Position numbers and translations under genes: made by a program
Notes under the pieces: generated by a model
Seen by the model: only the letters and a program-made list of their open reading frames with translations
What the model was told of the DNA's origin: nothing
Databases searched by the model: none
Shown here: positions 32,501 through 42,492 of the stretch, piece after piece
Layout of the letters: the number at the start of each line of letters is the position of its first letter
How positions within the stretch are numbered: the first letter of the stretch is position 1
Assembly (NCBI GenBank): GCA_900323505.1
Contig: OOIN01000030.1
Coordinates: forward strand, 186,001 to 250,000
Direction of reading: 5' to 3'
Source: Ustilago trichophora
Lineage: Eukaryota > Basidiomycota > Ustilaginomycetes > Ustilaginales > Ustilaginaceae
Length of the DNA: 64,000 nt

Positions 32501-35500
32501 CCTTGTCATCCCACTGCTTTCGACTGCGGGGATTCGAAACCACATCGAGCAAATCTTCGGCAGACAGACCCTGCACGACCTTGTCTCCTCGTTGAACGAG
32601 CACAGTGCTGGAGATGGACTCCATCAACTTCCGTCGAACGTAGAGACCATTGCGCTCCGTGACGAGAGCCCAGCCAGCAGGAGTGCCGGCAGGATCTGGA
32701 GAGCGTTCAGCGTGAATGCGTCGGAGGAGGAAGAGCACATCGAGAGCACACGTCATCGGCTGTCGTGGAGTCTCATCCGAGAAGGGAACAGTGGCGATGG
32801 CAGTTGCGGCCGAATCGACAGAGTCTTGCTTGCCGACCTCACGGCTGTTGCTGGAGTCAATGCTTGTCGATGCAGCTGCCGAAGCGCCTCCTGACTCATG
32901 ACTTGCATCGACACCGTTTGCGGACGAGAAAGACTGCGATCTCTGCTGCTCTTTGGCCGCTTTGTTTCCTGCTCCGGGAGTACCAGGCTCAGCATTGCTA
33001 GCCTTGGTAGCGGTGGCAGAGTCGTCTGTCGCTTTGCGAGCTGGGTTGATCAGGTCAAGAGGTACGCGCTGAGGCTTGGAGCGCTTCTGTCGGCTGAGCC
33101 GTTGCACCTGCTCATCATTGAGCTCGTCGACATCCACCTTGATGCTGGCACCATTGACATGAACAGCTCCTTTCTCGCGTGCCGCACCACGGCGAATTGT
33201 GATTCGCGCTGCGTCATCTTCAAGGGATGCTGCAGCATGCTCGATGGTGAGCCAGAGTCCGCCACCGCCTTGCGAGAGTTTGTGGCGTCGAAGACACGAG
33301 ATAGAGATGGGTGGTGGATCGACGACCAGATCGAGCGAGGTGGCCCACGTCTCGACATCGCAACGGATCTCGCACTCGACATTGGGAGCGTCGCTCAGTC
33401 CTTCGTCGACGGGCACGTCGCAGGTATACTCGACGCGGAAGGTGGCCTTCTCATGGTCGTAACGAGACACTTTGGTCTTGGCTCCCAGCATACGCGTCAA
33501 GACAGGAGGACCTCCAAATTTGATGGCATATTCGCCGACACCAGCAACGGCACTGACCATGGCAGCTGGCGTCGCAGACTTGCTCGTCCAGCCTTTGGGG
33601 TCCGACTGCTCGAGCATCGTGACGTGCACCGTGGTGGGGGAGAGAGCCTCAACTGACCAGCCGCGCAGGTCGATCTGAGTGCGGATGGTGCCTGCTTCCA
33701 CTGGAGGAATGGCTGGGAACTGGGCACGATCGTCGGTCGAGAACGAAAAGATGTGCACGGACGTGGGCGCCTTGTAGGCAGTCTGGATGACGACAGTGTC
33801 ACGGGCACTGACGGGCCAGCTGGGCTTGCTCTTGGTATGCCACAGAGAGCTGAGCTCGTTGATGTCTGTCAGGAGAGTTGCATCGTCGAGCGTCTTGTCC
33901 CAATAGGCTCGTGCGCCCGGGTTGGCGATGGTAGAGAAGAGATCCCAGACACTGACACCGACAAAGGTGGCCTCGGCGCGGTAGACGACCAAGGTTGGAT
34001 CGATCGAGTCAAGCTGTGTCATGGTGACTCCCTTCATATCGCTGATGGGTTTCCACTTGGCCTCGGGCTCTTGGAGCAAACTGGTAAAGTAGATGTAGTT
34101 GCGGCGGATCTGGGAGTTGATCTGATTTGTGAATCCCAAGTTGGGTGTGCCTGAACGCGAGGCGTTGGCTGCGTTTCCTGCATTGACTGCGGTGACGGAT
34201 GCGGCGCTTCCAGTCGATGCAGTGGCGACGCTGATGGCCGAGATGCTTGCCGTGTCCTCGAGCAAAGGCTGCGCTAGCGACGCGGGTGTCCTTGGCTCCA
34301 CTTGGGCCACCTCCAGTGGAGCGTCGTTGAGCCTGAGATCGGTGCTAGCCACCACTCTCTGAATCCTGACTTTGATCCTGACGAGCTCTTCCGAGTCTTG
34401 AAGCTGCTTGTGACGTATGGAGAGGATGGTATGCTGAGATTCTGATGGCCTCTCTGCTGTCGCACGCCATGAGGTAGGAGTATCGTCGGACGACTCGGCA
34501 GGGTTGGGCTCGGTGGCAGATGATGATGAAGCTTTGACTTCGACCCTGACGTCCCAACCCTCTCGTGCTGGGAGCGAGAATTCGACAGTCGCCTCGAGTT
34601 TCCTGCGAGAGCGGAGCAAATGAAGGGTGTCGAGATCCTTCTCGGCGCGGTCCTCAGCTTCCCTTGCCACGGTATCCTCGACAATGATGGCATATTCCGT
34701 GGCCAGGGTATCTCGTGTTGGGTCGAAGCTGTTGGAGAGCAGCTCGACGCAGTTGCCGTAGTTTTTAAGCAGGGGAATCTTGTCGCTGCTCTCTCGGACG
34801 TGGTTCAGGAAGCCTTTGATAAGTTCGGGCAGATGCATGCCCAAGCCACCAGCAGGCATGCCCATCCAGGCGCCTCTGAGATCCCACGACCAGAAGACGG
34901 TGATTTTAATACGTGGAGAGGATCGCAGATTTGATGCGGAAGAAGCAGCTGCGGGCTTAGCCGAAGAGGATGTTGGGCCATCTGGTGGGATGAGCTGTAG
35001 ACACGAGGCCATGAGGTGGACGTGCGATCTTACACACGGAGGAGCTGGGCGAAGATACGAGGGTGCATCTGGAGAGCGTGGCAACGAAGTAGAGATGTCT
35101 ATGAGGGTAGAGTCGTCTGCGAGGGTCCTATTGATGACAATGGCATCGCGAGGACTGGCAGGCCACCCGAGTCGATAGTGGACCTTGTTGATACGAGTGA
35201 TAGGATCGAGTTGCTCGACAAGCTCTGCTGATTGCACGAGTCGATCCCACGATGCGCGCGTCTCGGGGGTCTGAAGCACGGAGCGGAAAGCGGTCAGGTC
35301 GGCGGTGCCTTCATAGGAGACCTCGGAGACCGCCCTGTAAATGTCTGGGCCTTTGGTGGCTCTCCGATGAACAGCAACATGGTCAGGGCGAAAGCGACCG
35401 AGTTGGAAGGGCTGTGGAGTGGAGCCAGAGGCGTTTGGGGATGCTGCAGCACTGGGTGAAGAGGTGCTGGACTCGATGCGGGAAGCGACGTCTTCGATGG

Positions 35501-35780
35501 ACTCGACATGTCGTAATGATGAAGATTCGCGTGCCTTGGTCCTCGTTGCGCCTGCTTTCGCCGAGCTAGAAGTCGCTGCACTCGGTGATGCTGATGAGGC
35601 GCTCGTGAAGGTGGAAGATGATGCAAGGTTGGGTGTTGCAGGATTGCTGCCGACGAGGCTCACCGGTTTCCATGTCTTGGAGGAAGACTCGGCGACGAGG
35701 CTACGAAAGTTGTCGATGGCATCGTCGAGAGCAGCCAACCATTGTGCCTTGGACTTTTGAAGCGACGAGGCGTCGTCCAT
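29529..35780 (-). CDS. Large protein with three START-like lipid-binding modules and C-terminal membrane anchor
   Basis: Intronless frame of 2083 residues from ATG at 35780 to TGA at 29529; upstream in-frame sequence has no ATG. Three regions repeat a START/Bet v 1-like pattern (disease-free wording: a lipid-binding helix-grip fold): about 130-335 (SWDRLVQSAELVEQLD, WPASPRDAIVI), about 570-790 (YWDKTLDDATLLTDI, WPVSARDTVVI) and about 1035-1260 (QWDDKVDSTTLLESY, FPFRGRAFHL). Each has the same W-D...LL...D/E then R-D/A order, which supports internal duplication. Long Ser/Ala/Gly-rich linkers follow. One hydrophobic segment near 1935 (FSTLLLVAVAAFLFGSLM) lies about 150 residues from the end and would anchor the protein. 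Proteins of this kind move or sense sterols, ceramides or phospholipids at membrane contacts; the ligand here is unknown. It is convergent with the SPT small-subunit gene. Confidence 0.82.
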   Translation of the reverse strand: MDDASSLQKSKAQWLAALDDAIDNFRSLVAESSSKTWKPVSLVGSNPATPNLASSSTFTSASSASPSAATSSSAKAGATRTKARESSSLRHVESIEDVASRIESSTSSPSAAASPNASGSTPQPFQLGRFRPDHVAVHRRATKGPDIYRAVSEVSYEGTADLTAFRSVLQTPETRASWDRLVQSAELVEQLDPITRINKVHYRLGWPASPRDAIVINRTLADDSTLIDISTSLPRSPDAPSYLRPAPPCVRSHVHLMASCLQLIPPDGPTSSSAKPAAASSASNLRSSPRIKITVFWSWDLRGAWMGMPAGGLGMHLPELIKGFLNHVRESSDKIPLLKNYGNCVELLSNSFDPTRDTLATEYAIIVEDTVAREAEDRAEKDLDTLHLLRSRRKLEATVEFSLPAREGWDVRVEVKASSSSATEPNPAESSDDTPTSWRATAERPSESQHTILSIRHKQLQDSEELVRIKVRIQRVVASTDLRLNDAPLEVAQVEPRTPASLAQPLLEDTASISAISVATASTGSAASVTAVNAGNAANASRSGTPNLGFTNQINSQIRRNYIYFTSLLQEPEAKWKPISDMKGVTMTQLDSIDPTLVVYRAEATFVGVSVWDLFSTIANPGARAYWDKTLDDATLLTDINELSSLWHTKSKPSWPVSARDTVVIQTAYKAPTSVHIFSFSTDDRAQFPAIPPVEAGTIRTQIDLRGWSVEALSPTTVHVTMLEQSDPKGWTSKSATPAAMVSAVAGVGEYAIKFGGPPVLTRMLGAKTKVSRYDHEKATFRVEYTCDVPVDEGLSDAPNVECEIRCDVETWATSLDLVVDPPPISISCLRRHKLSQGGGGLWLTIEHAAASLEDDAARITIRRGAAREKGAVHVNGASIKVDVDELNDEQVQRLSRQKRSKPQRVPLDLINPARKATDDSATATKASNAEPGTPGAGNKAAKEQQRSQSFSSANGVDASHESGGASAAASTSIDSSNSREVGKQDSVDSAATAIATVPFSDETPRQPMTCALDVLFLLRRIHAERSPDPAGTPAGWALVTERNGLYVRRKLMESISSTVLVQRGDKVVQGLSAEDLLDVVSNPRSRKQWDDKVDSTTLLESYGDGSFTSFITTKASFPFRGRAFHLASLTARGLPPSSLGATSSGDATISSSASSWSGPAVYFHASASFPQQNSRFAMDRINPAGLPLGKVLIDGWILETLDPYSSTSFQIPSTRCTHVVAIDYAGSLPVAVNTMWNANLPRSVLLVEEYLKARGSIPSVKTPPPCLQVLGDGRDEDQGLIWSMNDPERKNLLISTSFDPTTRTYVAMSMCRASAPPATESVPGLLPAASIVTNGKSRPSSVSDASTTKGVAEKLTQALNAAPGTPLLGSAAPPVNSGGEQDSSLSRATSMHSIASTSVASTASTLRRRPSSIHTDSRNATDLILMEVEIELRHYHKGYDIQVYSELVPGGGSASDARKLNAQDPERPATPIGASTAAERSSAQDKATGGATGDKRAGKQEPVLSLNMASEKSKDLPVQLRVYDLPPSAVLAATLDPSARPRKHLVRVTVPTTSFLDPVEDPLTGSKAPEIPAWYTSLLERGAVLRMVVKPLKSEGADSEATPAASKDSTGFSAFATPTGKVPVRSGDVKLDIVHVNQTSAMLQKEQIGIEPMTQLKRTAPPRPKSGRKSGLDGASSSSRDDMRLPAALRRPVATRKELLEADESGAAGGFGKGDGKVAKLGSGASAAGAAGKAGIGAGGSLTGDASADKAAKQGGSLAPSSGGGSANGSAAGSAPPSRAATPSAPTSTGAQIMSMFGSYPLSRLGTGSALASSLTSVSSVTARGSSVASSSSAKTNAEALAANDRAKHGGKSGDGKGDKSSATGSTADKGTAKGDGKAEDRVGTTGEVVAEAAANAGNTVAQLAKDGASAIGSLFNSETQFRFSTLLLVAVAAFLFGSLMRSTLSPLDFVLVPTRAKPFPAPQPLHTTADDRPQSKLGGKLTAKLSNAPTVDPPFSSSPQSSARSDFEKLIDMVKASDPHLEQHDTTLAELQDKIGLRKANKMHQRGMVRQVQWTELRRVLQVPLPMFGWELVVAGVRRRG

Positions 35781-37315
35781 TGTGATGGAATCTGAGAGCA
35801 GAATTGTCCGACCAGGAAAAGGGTTGAATTGAGTTGAGTGTCGGCACAATGTCAGCAGATATTCAGCAGCAATCCATGGCTCGTCTCGTGCTGTCGGATG
35901 ACCTTGTCCTCTCAGATGGAGTCGAGTATGAAGCTAAGTGAAGGTTCAGCAATGCTGCGAAACGTGCGAGAGGGAACAAAGCGTGTCGATCCCTGGATGG
36001 AGGTCGGAAGGAGCAGATCCGACGTTGCCCAATGCTGCTCGAGTCGGTGGCGATTATAGGATAGGGTCAAGCTATTCCGGGCTGAGATGGACAACGGTAT
36101 GCGGATGGATCAAGGAGCTGCTGAGGATGGACGTTTCAATGTACAAGAGAGTGTTGAGCAACAAAGTAGATAGCGAGCGACACAGACACAAAGCACAGAC
36201 AGGTCGAGGTTATGCACGGCTCAGAGTGTGCACGCTCCTTGTCTCTGTGTGTTGCAGATGCAGCAGCAGCAGCAACGGCAATCAGAAAAGCCCAAAAAAA
36301 AGCATCACATGGCTCAAAATTATCAGCTCTCTCCTCCTGGCTTGTGATGGGCTAAGTTCTTTAGACGTGTTGGTGTGTCAACCCCGCGCGTTCGCCAACC
36401 CAAGTATGCTCCCCGCAGCAACATAACCCGCAAAGCTCTTGTGTGACACAATGAGCAGGCTCGGCTGTCCACCTCGCACAAAGCATGGCCAGCCGCTAAG
36501 CGGAAAGTGCTTTTTCTTTTTTTTTTTCTTCTTTTTTTCTTGTGCTCCAGCCGGATCCTTTGTTGTTGACAAACGTCACACCAGCCAACTGGGCACGGGA
36601 CCACCAAATGCGGATCGTGCGCACCAGAAACCTCCACACCGCTGCCCAGCCTAACACCCTACAGATTTTCTTTTTTGGTCACAAGAAGCTTAAACTCTGT
36701 CCTGTTTACTCTTCCTCTCAAAGCTGATTCGCAACGAATCCGCACTTGGAGTCAATCATCTTGAAATGTTCTTTGCAATGGAAGGTGTATTTACATATAG
36801 TGGATGCGGAAGTTTGTCGATCAAAAGAGCGTGGGGTGCAAATGCCACATCGAAACGATGCAAACACTCGCGAGTCTTGTTTTACATGTTGGGCGTCACA
36901 CTGCCTGTGCGACGAATAAAAAAATATAAGAAAACGACGGGCCTGAAAGAGATGAACCCGAGTTGACAAGATTGCCTGGAGGAATGGCCAAGGCGCGGCA
37001 GTGTAGCAGCACGCCTCAGGAAAGAATTGATGCTGCCTTTGCTGCCTCTGCGCTCGTTCATCATCTGACCAATCGCAGAAACAAGCAAAGTCAGTCAAAC
37101 AATGCGAAGAAAGGGAAGAATTGATCCGTCCAAAAGGCTCAATAGGTGGATATGCAGATGCTCAAAAAGCGGATAGAACCGACCTTGACGATCGATGACC
37201 CTCGTGTGGGTATTGGAGGATGGCGTCATGAGGCACGAGGGAGTAGGTTTGAAGGCGAAACAGAGAGAGAAAAAGAGAGGGGGGGAAGACAGATGGCCAA
37301 CGTGCCTTGTGCTGC
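35781..37315. other. Intergenic between the START-like gene and the DUF3405 gene
   Basis: About 1.5 kb, upstream of one minus-strand gene and downstream of the other. A T-rich run (about 36511-36540) is present. Short frames, including one of 162 codons on the plus strand at 35938-36426, have no recognisable content. No RNA gene seen. Confidence 0.55.
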
Positions 37316-39547
37316 TTAGTTGACACGCTTGATAGGGTGCAACAGCATCGGTGCACGGCAAACATTCTCCTTCTCCTTCCATCCCACATAGACCTCTCTG
37401 CTGTGGGCACCGTCGTAGTAGAACGAACTGTCGCGCATCACCTTTTCGTTGATCTTCTTGTAAAAGTCGGGTCGGTTGATCCTGTTGTGCAGCACCTCGG
37501 GCTCCCACACATGTCGGAAGTAGACCGGATGCGGCACAAACACGCCCTTGAATGGCAATGGCAGATTATGCGTGAAGCCAGCTTCGGGGTAGAACGAGTG
37601 GTCGTGCGACATGGGCAGCTGCGAGTGCAGCACCAGTGTCGTAGGCCATGCTTCGCAGTGGAGCGATTTCTTGGCTTCTGCGTTGACCACATTCATAGCC
37701 TCGAGCAAGGCTCGGCTCATGCGCATGTTGGTTCCGATCGAAGCACGTCGATCCGTGTCCTGCCCTGGTGGATAGTTCTGCACGTCGTACTCCCAGTACC
37801 AGCCCGAGCCTCGTGGGTCAAAGATGGGGCCGAGCGTGATCAGGTCGGCCTCCTGTCCGCGGCCTACCGTCATACTGGTGTTGTCGCGCCAGTTGTTCTC
37901 AGAGATGGTCACGTTGCGAACCAGCCAAGTGTCGTACTTGTCCATGCCAGAGTGGAGCGGCTCGTTTCGCGAGTATTCCTCGATGCCTTCAAAGAAGTCG
38001 AGGTAGTTGCCAATGTATCGCACATCCATCTCCCAGTTGTACATGAAATCGTACTCCTGGTGGTCGAGGTAGAACTTTTGCAGCGCCATCAGACACGATC
38101 GGTACGAAGTCTGCGCAAACATCTTGTTGAGGAACTTGCCGGGAAGACCGGGGTAGAGTGCGCACATTTCGTCCTCGGTCCAAAGCTCGACGAGACCCCA
38201 GAATTCGCGAGGTACGCTCGATCGCAGCACATTGAGACGGTCCCACTCGGAAGTGAAAACGGCAAGGTGGCGCGACTTGACCTCGACGAGAATGCGGACG
38301 TCATAGGGCGTGTTGGGGTTGTTGAGCGACAGTTCACTGATGAGAGCTCGCAGATTGAGGATGTCGTCCTCGCGCCAAGCATAGCCTTCGTAGGATCGCA
38401 TGACGACGGCAGTTCGCTTGGTCTCGGGAGTGGTGAACACGCGTGGACGGCTGCCGCCCGTATGCGGCTCCTCGCTGGTGGGCAAGTTGTGAGGGTCAAA
38501 GTGGTCGACACCACCGGCCATGCCTCGGTCGTGGAGTCGCTTCTGGTAGCAGTTGTCCATCAGAGCACGCCAGTCTGGGTAGCTGGTGGGACCGAGCTCT
38601 TCGCTGAGCACATTGGCGCGCCACAGACGGTCGCGAAGACGCCCTTCCCATTCGCCTTCGCTCATGCCCTCGGGCTTGCGGGGGCCGTAGAGAGGGTCGA
38701 CGTTTTCGCGTTGAGAGGAAGCGTCGGCGTTGGTGGCGGTGGAGCTGGTGCTGGTGGTGCTGTTGGAGCCGTTCTGCTGTTTGGGCTTCTTCTTGAGCGG
38801 CTTGACGTTGTCCGGGTCGTCGTCGTAATCCTCGGCCTTGGCGAGGTAGGCCTGAAGCTCCGAGGGGTCTTTTCGGTAGGTGATGTTGAGCGCCTCGTCC
38901 GAGTACATCTGGTATCTGGAGCGGTAGGTCATGCACTTGCCGAAATCCATACCAGCAGCCTCGTAGCTGCCAACCAGAGGAATGGGATGTTCTTGAGGAG
39001 TGTCGTACAGCTCGAGGGGAGCGCGGGGCACAGGTACACCTTTGGGACCCAGACAGGCACCAAACTTGGGTGGAGTGATGGGGCGAGACGAGGGCGGGTG
39101 GAAGGGACTCGAAGAGCTGGGACCGACCTTGTGGCCTGCTGGAATGACGGGAGAGGGGTCGACACGGTAGTAGGTCATCTCTCGCCATTCTGTCGACATG
39201 GCGCCAAAGAGGCCGAATGCAGCGAGAGTACCAAAAAGGGCGACAAAGATGAGCGTCTTCCATTTTCGCAAAAGAATCCCGAGCACTTTTTGTACCGAAG
39301 GAGGTATGCGGATGATGTAGAAGCCGCCGAACTTGCCAAGATTGAGCACAAAAGTGCCTGGGACACCACCAGGCGAGGGAACGCTGCCGCCATGTGGCGG
39401 AGAGCCGGGACGGCTAGGTGTGCGGGAACCTGTGGGAGAGTGGGGGAGATGGTGGAAGCCGTAGGGCGGTGGCGGGTTGCCGCCGGAAGAAGAAGAGGAA
39501 GGCGACATGGATGGAGAGAGAAAGGTGGACTTTTCTGACATGGTCAT
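37316..39547 (-). CDS. DUF3405 family type II membrane protein (glycosyltransferase-like)
   Basis: 743 residues, intronless, from ATG at 39547 (a second ATG two codons on) to TAA at 37316. A Pro/Ser-rich cytosolic N-terminus is followed by one transmembrane segment at about 97-117 (TLIFVALFGTLAAFGLFG) after a basic RKWK, giving type II topology. The lumenal part begins with a linker, then from about residue 375 shows the DUF3405 core: TAVVMRSYEGYAW, a YDVRILVEVK block, an acidic FMYNWEMDVRYIGNY motif near 505 and an SHDHSFYPEAGF block near 645. The topology and DxD-like acidic motif recall Golgi glycosyltransferases, but the family has no settled activity to my knowledge. It is tandem with the START-like gene on the same strand. 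An equally long open frame on the opposite strand is a shadow. Confidence 0.88.
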   Translation of the reverse strand: MTMSEKSTFLSPSMSPSSSSSGGNPPPPYGFHHLPHSPTGSRTPSRPGSPPHGGSVPSPGGVPGTFVLNLGKFGGFYIIRIPPSVQKVLGILLRKWKTLIFVALFGTLAAFGLFGAMSTEWREMTYYRVDPSPVIPAGHKVGPSSSSPFHPPSSRPITPPKFGACLGPKGVPVPRAPLELYDTPQEHPIPLVGSYEAAGMDFGKCMTYRSRYQMYSDEALNITYRKDPSELQAYLAKAEDYDDDPDNVKPLKKKPKQQNGSNSTTSTSSTATNADASSQRENVDPLYGPRKPEGMSEGEWEGRLRDRLWRANVLSEELGPTSYPDWRALMDNCYQKRLHDRGMAGGVDHFDPHNLPTSEEPHTGGSRPRVFTTPETKRTAVVMRSYEGYAWREDDILNLRALISELSLNNPNTPYDVRILVEVKSRHLAVFTSEWDRLNVLRSSVPREFWGLVELWTEDEMCALYPGLPGKFLNKMFAQTSYRSCLMALQKFYLDHQEYDFMYNWEMDVRYIGNYLDFFEGIEEYSRNEPLHSGMDKYDTWLVRNVTISENNWRDNTSMTVGRGQEADLITLGPIFDPRGSGWYWEYDVQNYPPGQDTDRRASIGTNMRMSRALLEAMNVVNAEAKKSLHCEAWPTTLVLHSQLPMSHDHSFYPEAGFTHNLPLPFKGVFVPHPVYFRHVWEPEVLHNRINRPDFYKKINEKVMRDSSFYYDGAHSREVYVGWKEKENVCRAPMLLHPIKRVN

Positions 39548-40816
39548 GACCCAAGTACGGCGGGATGCGATGGCAGAGTCGGACCTGGTGGATGGTATGG
39601 AAGAGCAAGAAAGTTGCTTGAAAGCAAAGTCGAGCTGCTTGCTATTTTTTCAAGAGATCACCAAGACTGTGTTGATCCAGGTGCGAATTGAATATTGCGT
39701 CGTGACTTGGCTCGATTCGCTCGTGAATGCGATATGAGCAGGCTCTTCGGATGGATTCCGATGTTATTGTTGCAACCCAAGTTTGAGTTGGGGGGTTGCT
39801 GGTGTGGTATTTGTCGTTAAAGTACAATGTGACCTTGTCCCAGTGACTAGCAGAAGGACCTAGATTCGGCGTTATCTTGCAAGAGCCTCGAGGATGATGG
39901 TATTGATCTATGCCAAGTAACCTCGAGTGTCGGGTCGAGTCGAGGCGGAGTGGGACAACGACTCAAGCCGCCGAAATGAGTGCTAGCCACGACAAATTCT
40001 TGCAAAGCGACTTGTTGAAGATGGGATCAAAAGAATGGCGGGATGAAAGGAAAGCGTCGATGGTTGAGAGAAGGTGAGAAAGGCTGTGAGGCCAAGCAAT
40101 GCCGAAAGGACGCGATCGAGGCAGAGTCGAGCAAGTCAGAAGAGAAAAAGAGAGAGGAGGAAGGGAGAAGGCGAAGGAAAAGGGAAGGAGAGCAAAGGAC
40201 GTTGCGCACGACGGCAATCCGACAGAGAGTGTGAGTGAGTGAACGACGACGCGAAGATGCAAAAGTGAGCGACGACGCACACCACACAAACGCACACACT
40301 TCCACACACACAGAGCGGGAGAGCACACACCTTACTCTGTGCGCGGACGGACAAGAAAAAGCTAGTTAGACAGCCAGTCTATTGTTGCGTGCGTCTGTCA
40401 AAAGTCACACAGAGAGAGAGAGAATGTGCTTGTGCTTGTGCGTGCGTGCGGTTGTGCTTGTGTGCTGCGTGGATTCCCCTCTGAAGCTGTAACTAGTCCA
40501 GAAAAGAGTGCGCGCGTGTGCGACTTAGAAACTGGCCTGAGGCACACACAGCTTTCTTTCCTCTGGCTGGCTGTGGATGGCCAAACGGGCAAGCAAGACC
40601 GACGGCACCAGACAAGCCAGAAAGCAGTCTTTCCCAAAAGCGCACAATTCAAAAAAATGCAAAAAGAAAAATTGGTCAGATCCTTAGATCCAAGGGCCAG
40701 CGAGAGAGAGACACACACACACATACAGAGATCTTGTGCCATCACCGCCATCCTTCAACCTGATTGTGGACTGTACCATTCCATCGCTCGAAATCTAAAA
40801 ACGCGCAAACACAGCC

Positions 40817-40858
40817 TACAGTACAGTACAGTACTGTACAGTACAGTACAGTGCAGTA
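40817..40858. repeat. TACAG/TACTG palindromic pentamer array
   Basis: Three TACAG, one TACTG, three TACAG, one TGCAG unit. The change of orientation creates the perfect palindrome TACTGTACAGTA at 40832-40843. This is the longest member of the dispersed family. Confidence 0.9.
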
Positions 40859-40944
40859 CACGCTTTTTAGACGAACCGTCGGGAACGCACCCAGCAGTTG
40901 GCACAGCAGCTTCGGTAGCTTTGTGTGTGGATAGAAGACGCTTC

Positions 40945-40979
40945 CAGTGTCATCTGGATCCAAAAATCCGATGACACTG
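40945..40979. repeat. Inverted repeat forming a 14-bp hairpin with one bulge
   Basis: Arm 40945-40959 pairs with 40966-40979: ten pairs, a bulged T at 40955, then four pairs, closing a CCAAAA loop. No T-run follows on either side, so it is not a simple terminator. Confidence 0.8.
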
Positions 40980-42492
40980 TGCTCACCAACAAGCCTGTTA
41001 CTCGATGCTAGAGTAGACAGCTATGAATACAAGCCAACCTGCACGAGGTACAGTAGATCATTGGCAAGAGCTCCACCGGTCATCTTGTCTTGCTTCTTTC
41101 TCTTCCGATCGCAGAATTTCTCTCTTACAACTGTATCGAGCAGACAGCACTCTCTTGTGCCAGAAAAGCTTGCTTCGGTGAAAGAGGACAGAGGTTGCCT
41201 GGTTTGGATTTGGATTGCCCGCAGCAGCTTCAATGCAAACTTGGTTTGCTCTGAATCACTGTCCGACAATAACGGCGATACAGTAGAATGGCAGATCAAG
41301 TACTGTATAGCCTGTGCGCATGCATGCATCCTGTAACTTGGCCTCTGTATCTTACCTGCCAAGTGCACATCGGGGTCAACGACCTACTAATTACGACTCG
41401 CAGCGGCGGCGGTCTAATCTAGTCTACTGTGGAACACGACGTTATTTGCTCGAGGCTTCTCTGTGTACTGCAGGAGGTGCAGATCTCCGCCGCCGCCTTA
41501 AAAATTGCTGTTTTCCGTTGGGATCAGTGGAAGAAGTCGGTTTCTTTTCTAGAATTCGTCGGCTTTGCTCTTACCATCCTGATCCGCCCAGAGGCACTCT
41601 CGGGGGATCTGTCGAGCCTCGTTGAGAGCTGTCGATCTCTTCTGCCTTTGGCTGGTTCTTGCTGGCGTTGGGATACAGCAGAGACGACAAGCTTGCCGCG
41701 GCCGACGCCCCATGTCAAAGTCGACAGAGACAGGGCAAAACAAGGTTTTCCAAAGCCAAGACCCTACAATCAGCTGTGTTGTGGACCCTCATGACGCGTG
41801 GCACACATCTCTCTTTCTCGTGCTCGTGTTCTTGCTCTCGCAGGATTCGCCTCGGTCGTGTCTGCAGTAGCTTCGGTGTTCTGGCGTTTTTGTCTAATGT
41901 ATAGACAGACGAGACGCTCTCCGAGCTAGTTATCCTTCTCTCCGCCTCCAACTGTAGTCCACGCCATTCGGCTCAACCAGACACTTCTGGCAATGCTCGG
42001 TCTGCGCAGGCGTCGGAACGCCAGCTTGCAAGAGACAAAGAGACGGAACCGAAGGCTGTCTGGAACTTGCGGCGGCGGGAATCCGCGTCCCGAACAAGCT
42101 GGTCCGCTGGCGGTCCTGTCATGCGATTGGTGAATGGTCATGCTGAGTGCACTGCCTTCTACTGTACGCCACGATCCATGCGCAACAGTCACAACAACAA
42201 CCAGAAGTGCATCGCACCAGCTTGTTGGGGGTGCCCTTTCGGAGCACAACCGATCTGCCAGCTGCCTGAGGCGACCCCGTCACGAGGGTCATTATTGTAG
42301 TCCGCCTCGATTATGCTATTGAGCCTTACTTGAGCAACAAGCAGCAGTACAGTACGCAATGGTTCGAACATGGTCGCCTCATAGGATTGCTTACGAGCGG
42401 TGCCCATCGTCAGCCTATAAGCTCGACCTTCCAGCAGCCAATCAATATGATGGTGTATATTAATTGCTACATTTCCGCTATCCGACATCCCA

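Larger units (their letters stand above)
39548..42492. other. Intergenic, 2.9 kb, with pentamer array and hairpin
   Basis: No convincing gene. Holds the promoter side of the DUF3405 gene, GA/CA tracts, the longest TACAG array of the window (40817-40858) and, 90 bases on, a clear inverted repeat (40945-40979). A plus-strand frame at 41429-41794 of about 120 codons has no recognisable content. Confidence 0.55.

Noticed and set aside
37307..39538. 743-codon open frame antisense to the DUF3405 gene
   Set aside because: It mirrors the C-ending codon bias of the real gene; its translation is Val/His/Arg-rich without any family pattern.
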